A stretch of DNA of 64,000 nt from Triticum aestivum (taxonomy: Eukaryota > Streptophyta > Magnoliopsida > Poales > Poaceae). The notes under the pieces were generated by a model. That model saw nothing but the letters and a program-made list of their open reading frames with translations. It was not told where the DNA came from and searched no databases. Numbering within the stretch: position 1 is the first letter of the stretch; the number at the start of each line of letters is the position of its first letter. Below, in pieces: positions 33,872 to 44,089 of this stretch. The DNA is taken from positions 516,601,915 to 516,665,914 of the forward strand of contig NC_057795.1 in NCBI RefSeq assembly GCF_018294505.1, in the 5' to 3' direction. The translations under genes were made by a program, and so were the position numbers.

Positions 33872-33933
33872 GGGCCAGACACCAGGGTCCCTGGCGTTTG
33901 GGGCCAGACGCCGGGAACCCTGGTGTCTGGCCC
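33872..33933. repeat. Long hairpin in the TE7 LTR upstream of the TATA box
   Basis: Left arm 33872-33896 (GGGCCAGACACCAGGG...) pairs with right arm 33909-33933 (...CCCTGGTGTCTGGCCC); 23 of 25 positions pair, with a 12-base loop. It lies about 85-145 bp before ATATAAATA. Confidence 0.9.
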
Positions 33934-34017
33934 TGGAGTCCGAGAAGGACTCTTGCCTTTCGGGTGCAACCGACTTTGTGGTGGCTTTTACTCCAAGTTT
34001 CGACCCCAAGGCTCAAC

Positions 34018-34027
34018 ATATAAATAG
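34018..34027 (+). promoter_or_regulatory. TE7 LTR TATA box
   Basis: ATATAAATAG in the 3' half of the LTR, followed by the conserved GTTCTTC..CACCG text that also follows the TATA region in relatives. Probable start of the genomic transcript shortly downstream. Confidence 0.6.
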
Positions 34028-34461
34028 AGGGGCAGGGCTAGCACCAAAGACACATCAAGAAACACCAAGCCATGTGCCGGCAACCCCGTCCCCTCTAGTT
34101 TATCCTTCGTCATAGTTTCCGTAGTGCTTAGGCGAAGCCCTACGGAGATTGTTCTTCACCAACACCGTCATCACACCGTCGTGCTTCCGGAACTCATCTA
34201 CTACTTCGCCCGTCTTGCTGGATCAAGAATGCAAGGACGTCATCAAGCTAAACATGTGTTGAACGCGGAGGTGCCGTACATTCGGTACTTGATCGTGGTG
34301 GATCGTGAAGGTGTATGACTACATCAACTGTGTTGATAAACTCTTCCGCTTAGCGATCTTCAAGGGTATGAAGATACACTCCCCTCTCGTTGCTATGCAT
34401 CACATAGATAGATCTTGCATGATTGTAGGATTTTTTTTGAAATTACCACGTTTCCCAACAG

Positions 34462-34474
34462 TGGCATCCGAGCC
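34462..34474 (+). other. TE7 primer binding site
   Basis: TGGCATCCGAGCC, two mismatches from TGGTATCAGAGCC, the initiator tRNA-Met complement. The same variant (TGGCATCCGAGC) is used by TE9. Confidence 0.8.
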
Positions 34475-35060
34475 AGGTTTATGTGTAGATGTTATATGCA
34501 CGAGTAGAACACAAGTGAGTTGTGGGCGATACAAGTCATACTGCTTACCAGCATGTCATACTTTGATTTGGCGGTATTGTTGGATGAAGCGGCCCAGACC
34601 GACATTATGCGTATGCTTACGCGAGACTGGTTCTACCAATGTGCTTTGCACACAGGTGGCTGGCAAGTGTCAGTTTCTCCAACTTTAGTTGAATCGAGTG
34701 TGGCTATGCCCGGTCCTTGTTGAAGGTTAAAACAACACTAACTTGACGAAATATCATTATGGTTTTGATGCGTAGGTAAGAACGGTTCTTGCTCAGCCTG
34801 TAGCAGCAACGTAAAATTTGCAACAACAAAGTAGAGGACGTCTAACTTGTTTTTGTAGGGCATATTGTGATGTGATATGGTCAAGACATGATGCTAAATT
34901 TTATTGTATGAGATGATCATGTTTTGTAACAGAGTTATCGCCAACTGGCAGGAGCCATATGGTTGTCGCGTTATTGTATGCAATGCAATCGCAATGTAAT
35001 TTCTTTACTTTATCACTAAGCGGTAGCGATAGTCGTAGAAGCAATAGTTGGCGAGACGAC
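34475..35060 (+). other. TE7 leader, first part
   Basis: Noncoding. Shares with TE9 (inverted) GTAAGAACGGTTCTTGC, GCAACAACAAAGTAGAGGAC and the stretch CTAAGCGGTAGCGATAGTCG. Ends with the TE8 target site ACGAC. Confidence 0.8.
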
Positions 35061-35531
35061 TGAGGGAGTCCCAGATTAAGGGGTCCTCGGACAGCCGGAC
35101 TATATACATATGCCGAACTGTTGGGCTATGAAGGTACAAGATAGAAGACTTCGTCCTGTGTCCGGATGGGACTCTCCTTTGCGTGGAAGGAAAGCTTGGC
35201 GATTCGAATATGAAGATTCCTTTCTCTGTAACCAACTCTGTGTAACCCTAGCCCCCTCCGGTGTCTACATAAACCGGAGGGTTTAGTCCGTAGGACAACA
35301 ACAATCATAATCATAGGCTAGCTTCTACGGTTTAGCCTCTACGATCTCGTGGTAGATCAACTCTTGTAATACTCATATCATCAAGATCCATCAAGCAGGA
35401 AGTAGGGTATTACCTCCATCGAGAGGGCCCGAACTTGGGTAAACATTGTGTCTCCCGCCTCCTGTTACCATTAGCCTTAGACGCACAGTTCGGGACCCCC
35501 TACCTGAGATCCTCCGGTTTTGACACCGACA
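35061..35531 (+). repeat. TE8 5' LTR (471 bp)
   Basis: TGAGGGAGTCCCAGATTAAG to GACACCGACA. A perfect 9 bp inverted repeat, CCCTCCGGT / ACCGGAGGG (35254-35262 / 35273-35281), encloses the TATA position; here the box has decayed to CTACATAA, whereas the 3' LTR keeps TATATAAA. Confidence 0.92.
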
Positions 35532-35548
35532 TTGGTGCTTTCATTGAG
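35532..35548 (+). other. TE8 presumed primer binding site
   Basis: TTGGTGCTTTCATTGAG follows the LTR directly, where the primer site belongs. The tRNA was not identified. Confidence 0.45.
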
Positions 35549-35578
35549 AGTTCCATTGTGTCGTCACCATAAGGATTG

Positions 35579-38500
35579 ATGGCTCCGTCAATCATCTACA
35601 ACAACACAGTCTGGGGTGAAGTTTTTCTCCCCGGACAGATCTTCGTATTCGGCGTCTTCTCACTTCAGGCCAACTCGCTTGGCCATCTGGAACAGATTGA
35701 CAGCTACGCCCCTGGCCATCAGGTCAGGTTTGGAAGCTTGAACTACACCGCCGACATCCGCGAAGACTTGATCTTCGACGGATTCGAGCCCATGACAGCC
35801 GCGCCCTGCCGCCACGATGAACATGACCTAAATTTTTCATCAAACTATGCGCAAGAGATAGCACCTATAATCTCTCTGGCCCTAGATCTGGGCAGAGCGC
35901 GCCATCCAAGGACAGGAAGCTCAACCACACCACGGAGGTTGCAGACCCAGCGGCGCTAGAGCCGAACACAGATCAGACCTCCAACAAGGCTTGTGTCATC
36001 GGAACCCCGGACTCGTCTCCGGCTATAGGCTCCGAACTGTGTGTATCCGCACCCATCGAATCTGACCGGGCGCCGATCTCAGAGTTCAGCTCCGCGGACA
36101 TCTTCAACACTCACCCCTAGGCGATGTGTTAAACTCATTAAAATCTCTCTCCTTGTCAGGAGATTCTTGGCCGAACTATGTACGACCTGAGTGGGAAGCG
36201 GACGATGAAGAGCTTCGTTACCCACCCACCACACACTTGATAGGCACTGTTGATGATTTGGCCGACATGCTTGATTTCGACTCCGAAGATATCGACGGTA
36301 TGGACGTCGATGCCGGAGAAGAACAGGAACCACCGCCCATAGGGCGCTGGACAACCACCTCTTCGTATGACATATAAATGGTGGATACACCCAAGAAAGA
36401 CAATGGCGATGACAAAAAGGATCCAGTTGAGTATAAACTTCCAGAGAAGCAGTCTAAGTGCCGACATTAGCGGCACCGCTCTAAATCATGCCATGGTAAA
36501 AATAGCGATACCGGCACAAGAGAGAATAGCACTCCGGATGATGCCGAAGACAACGAAGACCCCACCAAGCCAAGTTTCGAATAGGCTGAACGGAAGACGG
36601 GCGAGACAGCCCTGATGAATAGGGCATGAACAATGACTCAAAGGAAAGCAATTACATGCCCCTCTCCGAGGACAAGGTGAGCCTCAGCGACGAAGAATTT
36701 ATCGTGCCTGAGAATCCCATTGAGCAGGAGCGTTTTAAGCGCCGACTTATAGCCACGACAAAGAGCCTGAAGAAGAAGCAATAGCAACTTCAAGCTGATC
36801 AAGATCTGCTCACTGATAGATGGACTGAGGTCCTGGTAGCCGAGGAATACGGACTCGAATGCCCAACCAAAAGTTACTCGAAGCGCAAATTGCTACCTCA
36901 ATTCGATGACGACGCGCTGGAGCCAGTACTACCAGTGCATAGTGCGGCTGACCGACCACCGCGTGGCCGAGATAAAACGGAAATTCATCCCGAACCCCAG
37001 CCGGCACTGCCTTGTCGAACAAATAGAAACACAACAGCTCGAGAATACACACATGACCCGCGGTACAATTTGGAAAACAGAGCAGGACAAACCAGATCGA
37101 TCTATGGATTGCGGGGGTGCGTCCCAACGCGCAACAACGGCCATCAAGCCGGATATAACAAATACAAACATGTCTGGGCCGAATACCGTAGACTGGCTCC
37201 ATCAAAGTTGTGTCCCGATGTAGCCTGACACAGAGGCGTCGCACACCCCCTATGTTTCATTGATGAAGTAATGGAGCATGAATTCCCAGAAGGGTTTAAA
37301 CCCATAGACATTGAATCATATGATGGAACAACGGATCCCACGGTATGGATCGAGGACTTCCTTCTCCATATACATATGGCCCGCGGCGACGATCACCACG
37401 CCATCAAGTATCTCCCGCTAAAACTCAAGGGACCAGCTCGGCACTGGTTGAACAGTCTGCCCGAAAACTCCATTGGCAGTTGGGAGAACCTAGAAGATGC
37501 ATTCCTTGACAACTTCCAAGGCACTTATGTCCACCCTCCGGATGCCGACGACTTAAGCCATATAATCCAACAGCCCGAAGAGTTAGCCAGGAAATTGTGG
37601 ACTCGGTTCTTAACTAGAAAGAACCAAATCGTCGACTATCCGGATGCAGAAGCCCTATCGGCCTTTAAGCATAACATCCGTGACGAGTGGCTCGCCCGAC
37701 ACCTCGGCCAAGAGAAGCCGAAGTCCATGGCAGACCTTACAATGCTCATGACTCGCTTTTGTGCGGGCGAGGATAGCTGGCTAGCTCGTAGCAACTGCAC
37801 CTCAAGTAAACCTGGCACTTCTGAAGCCAGAGATAGCAACGGCAAGCCCCGACACAACAGACACAAGCGTCGAAATAATGGTTATAACACCAAAGACACG
37901 GCCGTCAATGCCGGATTCAGTGGCTCCAAGTCCGGTCAGCGGAAAAAGCCATTTAAAAGAAACAATCCGAGCCCGTCCAGTCTGGACCGCATACTCGATC
38001 GTCCATGTCAAATCCACGGCACCCCCGATAAACCAGCCAATCATACCGACAGAGAATGTTGGGTCTTTAAATAGGCCGGCAAGTTAAATGCCGAAAACAA
38101 GGAAAAGGGATCGCAAAGCGACGACGACGAGGAACATCGGCCACCGAACATAGGGGGGCAGAAGAAGTTTCCTCCCCAAGTTTAAATGGTGAATATGATA
38201 TATTCTACCCATATCCCCAAAAGGGGGCGGAAGCGCGCACTAAGGGACATCTACACGATGGAGCCAGTTGCCCCAAAATACAACCCGTGGTCCTCCTGTC
38301 CTATCACTTTCGATCGAAGGGACCATCTGACCAGTATCCATCACGTCGGTTCAGCCGCACTGGTGCTTAACCCTATCATTGACGGATTCCACCTCACACG
38401 TGTCCTCATGGACGGTGGTAGCAGCCTGAACCTGCTCTTCTAGGATACAGTGCGCAAAATGGGTATTGATCCCTCAAGGATCAAGCCCACCCAAACCACC

Positions 38501-39050
38501 TTTAAAGGTGTCATACCAGGTGTAGAGGCCTGCTGTTTGGGATCAATCACACTGGAAGTGGTCTTCGGATCCCTGGATAATTTCCGAAGCGAAGAATGAA
38601 TCTTCGACATCGTCCCCTTTCACAGTGGTTATCACACACTGCTCGGACGAACCGCATTTACTCATTTCAATGCAGTGCCGCACTATGCCTACCTTAAGCT
38701 CAAGATGCCCGAACCTCGCGGTGTTATAACAGTAAATGGAAATACGGAGCGCTCCCTCCGTACTGAGGAGCACACCGCGGCCCTTGTAGCAGAAGTACAA
38801 AATAGCCTTCTTAGGCAAAACCTCAATTCGGCAATAAAACCCCCAGACACCGTCAAGCGAGTCCGAGCTACTCTGCAACAGGACCGTCCAGCTCGTCCAG
38901 AGCTCAGCTAGCAATTCGGCCTTCGTCCCAGCCCCAATAAAGCGGTGAAATTCATGCCGCGCATACACAACTACGCACTTAAAATACCATGGGCATGGAC
39001 GGAGGCACAGCTAGACCTCGGTCCACAATGCGGCTCAACTGCTCCTGGAT
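35579..39050 (+). pseudogene. TE8 gag-protease, many stops and frameshifts
   Basis: ATG at 35579 opens MAPSIIYNNTVWGEVF, which shifts frame near 35890; degenerate acidic text follows to 37250. From 37271 one frame runs to about 39050 with in-frame stops near 38072, 38183, 38441, 38597 and 38909. It encodes the gag core (TDPTVWIEDFLLHI, ARHWLNSLPENSIGSWENLE, DNFQGTYVHP), a basic nucleic-acid-binding region ending CQIHGTPDKPANHTDRECW, and a retropepsin with VLMDGGSSLNLLF and HTLLGRTAFTHFNAVPHY. The frame fades before any reverse transcriptase. Several stops are one C-to-T change away from Gln (TTTAAATAG, TTCTAGGAT). Confidence 0.82.
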
Positions 39051-40143
39051 CTGTATGCCATCACTTTTTCTCTTTTTCTTTCAGGGTTCTCCTCTTCCCG
39101 AGGCCTTTTTTGATAAACCTGCTCATCGGACCCATAGCGGGAAAGATACACCAAGAAAGCTAGGGGCTCGGACATACAAGGGAATACCCAGGTGGTCTCT
39201 GCTAATGATCGTCATACCTGTTTCAAATACCCGCACGCAGCTCGCTCTTGGTCGTGGCATGTTAAATAGCCTTATTTGCTTATTGCACTACTTGTACACA
39301 TACGCCTTGACGTATTAATTAAATTACAACGAAAAATAATTTGCAGTGTTAGATCATTACTTAATTTTTCCCTTGTCTATTTATTTATTATCAATTGCAC
39401 TCGTACATTCTAGTACGCCTTAATTCGCCAGGGGCTTCATTGTACCCCATAACACGGCAAGAAAGTCCGAACACTTTTACAATGCAGTTCGGCACCCCGA
39501 ACTTATAGCATTATATGCATTGGCTCCGAATCATGTCTTTAGTCAACAGTTGGTTTGCCCGGCTCCTGTGCTTGCTACCTTACGTTCCGCTATATCGGCT
39601 AGGGTAGTAAAGGGAGAACTACTGCGATTGTGTCCTGGTTCTTCTGGACGAGCACCTCGGTAGAGAAAGCCGAAAACTGGCTGTCATGATGCGGCGAGAG
39701 CTGGTCAGCTATTCGAGTGGTCACAAAATCTTTAACGATTTCTTCAACATTATGTGATAACTAATGAATCGTGCGACGGATCGGTGTTTATCCGATCAAG
39801 TGTTTTACAATACCCCAAGTTCGGTCTTCTGAACACTAGGGACTGCACCTACCTTTCTTTTGTCAAACTCCTATGGCTAAGTGAGGGTGATAAAGCCTTA
39901 TAGTCTGATTTCCTAGTTCGTCGTGCTAAACACTTCCTTTAAGGACCAAAAAACTGGAGTAAAGAGTGTTTAGATTTATCCCTAACACCCCCGTACTTCA
40001 TACGTGGGGGCAGAAGCCGACGACTGGCCAACTCATAGAATTAATTTAAAAACGGCCGCACAGGAGGTAATAATTCAAATAACAAGCATTATTTTACATA
40101 ACGACCTTGTTTCATATTATAGCATAGGATAACATTCATACAT
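39051..40143. other. TE8 noncoding middle between convergent genes
   Basis: No supported ORF. Contains CTAGGGGCTCGGACAT at about 39160 (a polypurine-like phrase) and lies between the 3' ends of gag-protease and of the antisense gene, so it probably holds both terminators. Confidence 0.5.
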
Positions 40144-40979
40144 TCATGGGAATATAATATCCTTGGCACATTGCTCCACCACAAGGCGGGATCCCTCTAG
40201 GACACTGTCATAATACAGCTCGGGCTTGCGGTGATCTTTCCCTTCGGGCGGTCCTTCGGTCATCAGCTTCACAGCATCCATCTTCGCGCAATGCACCATG
40301 GTGCAGGCAAAGGCCATTCGCGCACCTTTGATGCAGACTGGCCGCTTGATGGCGTCAAGCCGAGGGCAGGCACTAACCAGCCGCTTCACGAGTCCGAAGT
40401 AGCTGCTGGGAATCGCTTCGGCAGGCCATAGCCGGATAATCAAATCCTTGAGGGCTAGTTAGGCCGCCTTATGCAACTCGACCAGCTGCTTCAGCTGATC
40501 GGTAAAGGGTACTGGGTATTCTGGCGCAAGATATTGCGACCAGAACAACTTCTCCGTAGAGCTCCCCTCTTCGGCTCGGTAGAATTATGCGGCGTCAGAC
40601 ATGCTGCATGGCAGATCTGCAAACACCCCTGGAGAACTCCGAATCCGGGTCAGTAAACGAAATCTTTCCTTCACGTATTTGCTCTGCATAAAAAAGGCCT
40701 TACCCGCTGCAATCTTTTGGGCCTCCTGGATTTCCTGGAAGGCGCCTTGGGCTTCAGCCCGGGCATTGAGTGCGGATTAACAAGCCTTGGTGAGTTCGGA
40801 CTTTTGATCCTTTATACTCTGCTCCAAGGTCTCACACTTCTTTATGGCTTCTTGGAGCTCTTGTTGAACTTCAATGACCCAGGCCTCATGGTTTTCACGA
40901 GTGGCCTGCTCCTTGGCCACCTTATTTTCGGCCTCGGCTACCGCCTTCTTAAGAGCCTCTACTTCGGTCGCCGCTCCTA
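40144..40979 (-). pseudogene. TE8 antisense gene, exon 5 (coiled coil and C-terminus)
   Basis: Reads EALKKAVAEAENKVAKEQAT, QELQEAIKKCETLEQSIKDQ (heptad-rich coiled coil), then FWSQYLAPEYPVPFTDQLKQ and a C-terminal domain IIRLWPAEAIPSSYFGLVKR to the stop at 40144. Three in-frame TAA codons (near 40777, 40585 and 40460) break it. The acceptor is near 40979, but its phase does not match exon 4 exactly, so a small indel is likely. No function is known for this C-terminal part. Confidence 0.6.
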
Positions 40980-41052
40980 CTACATATCACGACATTTTTC
41001 AGTCAAAATAACTATTCACTTGTATTTAAATACAAACAAAGTTATCCCATAC

Positions 41053-41166
41053 CTGGTTATCTTCCAATTGCTTTTTTACTTGGCCGAGCTCCTTTTCGGC
41101 CTGCTCCAGTCTCAGCTTCAGTCCGGAGACCTCCGCAGTATGAGAGGTTGCAGTCAATAACGAAGC
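41053..41166 (-). pseudogene. TE8 antisense gene, exon 4
   Basis: 114 bp, phase 0 at both ends, between acceptor TCAG and donor GTATGG. Encodes ATSHTAEVSGLKLRLEQAEK and more heptad repeats. Confidence 0.6.
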
Positions 41167-41307
41167 CTGATCATCCACATAGGTATTTCCTAATTAGTCT
41201 CCTGCGAAATATATTTGATCCTCTGTCCGGCTTTCTTTTCGAAACACCGAACAGTGTATTAGGGGCTACTATCTATATTATGACATTCTTTTAACTTCAT
41301 TACTTAC

Positions 41308-41817
41308 CTCAAAGCCTGTTAGAAGGTTGGTGCAGGCTTCGGTCATCCCACTTTTGGCGGACTGGACATTCCCAATCACCGCACCCATGAGGGTACGGTG
41401 CTCTTCAACGATGGAAGCGCTTTGCAGCGCCGCTAATAAAGTATCTGGCACCTCTGGGTGGACTGAGGTCGCCGGTGGAATAGGCACACCACCTTCTGTT
41501 GAAGAAGGTTGCTGGCCTGATTTCGGAGCCGTATTGGTCTCCAGAGTTGTCTCTAGCTAGGGGCCGAATTCAGGACGGCCCCCGCCTTCAGCATTCACGG
41601 GGGTCTGCTCCCCATGTGTCCGGTTGCCGAGGTTTGACCCTCCGGCGCCGCCTCGACGGTCTCCTGAGCTTCGCCCTGGCCTGGGCCCCTTTGGGACGAC
41701 ACCTCAGTGTTGTCCATGCCTTTGGGGGAAGAGGCCGTCAGGAGGGTCTCGCTGTTCATCGCATCCGGGTCCAATGAATCTTCTGACGAAGATCGCAAGA
41801 TGTCGGACACCGGCGGA
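41308..41817 (-). pseudogene. TE8 antisense gene, exon 3
   Basis: Acceptor TCTGTAG, donor GAG/GTAAGT. Encodes a Ser/Glu/Pro-rich, probably disordered stretch (DILRSSSEDSLDPDAMNSET), a frameshift and stop near 41545-41595, then PDTLLAALQSASIVEEHRTL and MTEACTNLLTGFE. Exon 2 joins in phase (Ser codon split TC/T). Confidence 0.6.
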
Positions 41818-41902
41818 CTACAGAATATGTGACTCAGTACATTAATGCTATGCAAAAGTGAGACTGGATATATGGATGTGTCCGGGTTCTCTTTGTACTC
41901 AC

Positions 41903-42312
41903 GATTTGGACAGGGGCTTGACCATGGGTTCCCACTCCGGGCTGCTATCGGTGGCTACGGTGGATTCGTCTGAAAGGGAGGCTTTCCCCTTCTTAGACGT
42001 TTCGGCTTCCAAACGTGTGGAGGCCGTCCTCTTCTTTCTCCCCCTCGCGAGGGGGGGGGACTGGATTTTCTCTTCTTCCTCCACCTCTTCCTCGTCTTTT
42101 TCGGCGGAGGAGTGGGCCTCAGTGTCTTCGGACACCATGTCCGAAGTACCCTTGCGACGGAGCCCGCCCCTAGTCTCCTTGGCCTCCTTCTTGGCCTTCT
42201 TCTTCGGTGCCTTATATGGCGCCGGGACCAGCATCTTCATCAGAAGTGGGTTGGCTTGTTCTTCAGGTAGCGGAGCCGGATAGTAGATCCTCTCTGCCTT
42301 CTTCGTCCAGTC
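41903..42312 (-). pseudogene. TE8 antisense gene, exon 2 (lysine-rich and acidic)
   Basis: Acceptor CTCCCAG, donor GTGAGT. Starts DWTKKAERIYYPAPLPEEQA, then Lys/Ala-rich (YKAPKKKAKKEAKE), an acidic run (EKDEEEVEEEEK) and KGKASLSDESTVATDSSPEW. The composition suggests a nuclear protein. TE9 lies in the intron just upstream. Confidence 0.65.
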
Positions 42313-42329
42313 CTGGGAGAATCGTTAGG

Positions 42330-42334
42330 GAAAT
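42330..42334. repeat. TE9 target duplication, left copy GAAAT
   Basis: Identical to 50900-50904; exact 5 bp direct repeat flanking the LTR ends. Confidence 0.93.
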
Positions 42335-44057
42335 TGTTATGGAACGTAGTAATTTCAAAAAAAAAATCCTACGCACACGCAAGATCATGGTGATGCATAG
42401 CAACGAGAGGGGAGAGTGTTGTCTACGTACCCCCGTAGACCGTAAGCGGAAGCGTTAGCACAACGTGGGTGATGTAGTCGTACGTCTTCACGGCCCGACT
42501 GATCAAGCATCGAAACTACGGCACCTCCGAGTTCTAGCACACGTTCAGCTCGATGACGTCCCACGAACTCCGATCCAGCCGAGTGTCGAGGGAGAGTTCC
42601 GTCAGCACGACGGCGTGGTGACGATCTTGATGTTCTACCATCGCAGGGCTTCGCCTAAGCTCCGTGACGATATGACTGAGGTGGAATATGGTGGAGGGGG
42701 CACCGCACACGGCTAATAGATCCAAGGGATCAATTGTTGTTGTGTCTATGGGGTGCCCCCTGCCCCCGTATATAAAGGAGCAAGGGGGGAGGCGGCCGGC
42801 CTAGGGAGGAGGCACGCCAAGGGGGGAGTCCTACTCCCACCGGGAGTAGGACTCCTCCTTTCCTTGTTGGAGAAGGAAAGAGGAGGAGAGGGAGAGGGAA
42901 AAGAGGGCTGCTCCCCTTGTCCAATTCGGACCAGAGGGGGGGCGCAGGCCTCCTTCCTTTTGGCCTCTCTCCTCTATTCCCGTATGGCCCAATAAGGCCC
43001 ATATACTCCCCGGCGAATTCCCGTAACTCTCCAGTACTCCGAAAAATACCCGAATCACTCGGAAACTTTTCAAACTCCGAATATAGTCGTCCAATATATT
43101 GATCTTTACGTCTCGACCATTTCGAGACTCCTCGTCGTGTCCCCGATCTCATCTGGGACTCCGAACTCCTTCGGTACATCAAAACTCATAAACTCATAAT
43201 ATAACTGTCATCGAAACCTTAAGCGTGCGGACCCTACGGGTTCGAGAACAATGTAGACATGACCTAGAGCTATTCTCGGTCAATAACCAATAGCGGAACC
43301 TGGATGCTCATATTGGCTCCTACATATTCTGTGAAGATCTTTATCGGTCAAACCGCATAACAACATACGTTGTTCCCTTTGTCATCGGTATGTTACTTGC
43401 CCGAGATTCGATCGTCGGTATCCAATACCTAGTTCAATCTCGTTACTGGCAAGTCTCTTTACTCGTTACATAATGCATCATTCTGTAACTAACTCATTAG
43501 CTACATTGCTTGCAAGGCTTATAGTGATGTGCATTACCGAGAGGGCCCAGAGATACCTCTCCGACAATTGGAGTGACAAAACATAATCTCGAAATACGCC
43601 AACCCAACATGTACCTTTGGAGACACCTGTAGTACTCCTTTATAATCACCCAGTTACGTTGTGACGTTTGGTAGCACCCAAAGTGTTCCTCCGGTAAACG
43701 GGAGTTGCATAATCTCATAGTTATAGGAACATGTATAAGTCATGAAGAAAGCAATAGCAATATACTAAACGATCAAGTGCTAGGCTAACGGAATGGGTCA
43801 TGTCAATCACATCATTCTCCTAATGATGTGATCCCATTAATCAAATGACAACACATGTCTATGGTTAGGAAACATAACCATCTTTGATTAATGAGCTAGT
43901 CAAGTAGAGGCATACTAGTGACTATATGTTTGTCTATGTATTCACACATGTATCATGTTTCCGGTTAATACAATTCTAGCATGAATAATAAACATTTATC
44001 ATGAAATAAGGAAATAAATAATAACTTTATTATTGCCTCTAGGGCATATTTCCTTCA
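42335..44057 (-). repeat. TE9 3' LTR and polypurine tract
   Basis: TGTTATGGAACGTAG to CATATTTCCTTCA. The adjoining GTCTCCCACTTGCACTAG is the complement of the Copia polypurine tract AAGTGGGAGAC. The pair of TATA-like words around GTATATAAAGG is at about 42768. Confidence 0.92.
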
Positions 44058-44089
44058 GTCTCCCACTTGCACTAGAGTCAATAATCTAG

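Larger units (their letters stand above)
32746..34460 (+). repeat. TE7 5' LTR (about 1715 bp)
   Basis: Begins AGAAGGAAATATGCCCTAGA where relatives begin TGAAGG, so the terminal T has probably mutated. Ends TTTCCCAACA before the primer site. The first 900 bp match the TE9 LTRs in reverse. The segment about 33690-34090 does not: it holds a 25 bp inverted repeat and the promoter ATATAAATA. Confidence 0.82.
32746..35060 (+). mobile_element. TE7 part 1: Copia LTR retrotransposon (BARE/Angela-related), inserted in TE6
   Basis: 5' LTR, tRNA-iMet type primer site and leader, cut at 35060 by TE8 and resumed at 63112. The leader of TE9 (same family, reverse strand, about 48540-48620) shows the uninterrupted text, confirming that 35060 joins 63117 after removal of TE8 and its duplication. 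Confidence 0.88.

Noticed and set aside
33660..34115. Several overlapping frames on both strands in the TE7 LTR
   Set aside because: They come from the palindromic GC-rich hairpin segment; no family resemblance.
42730..43182. Arg/Pro/Gly-rich frames in the TE9 LTR, with a copy at 49377-49844
   Set aside because: Present identically in both LTRs and spanning the TATA region; not genes.
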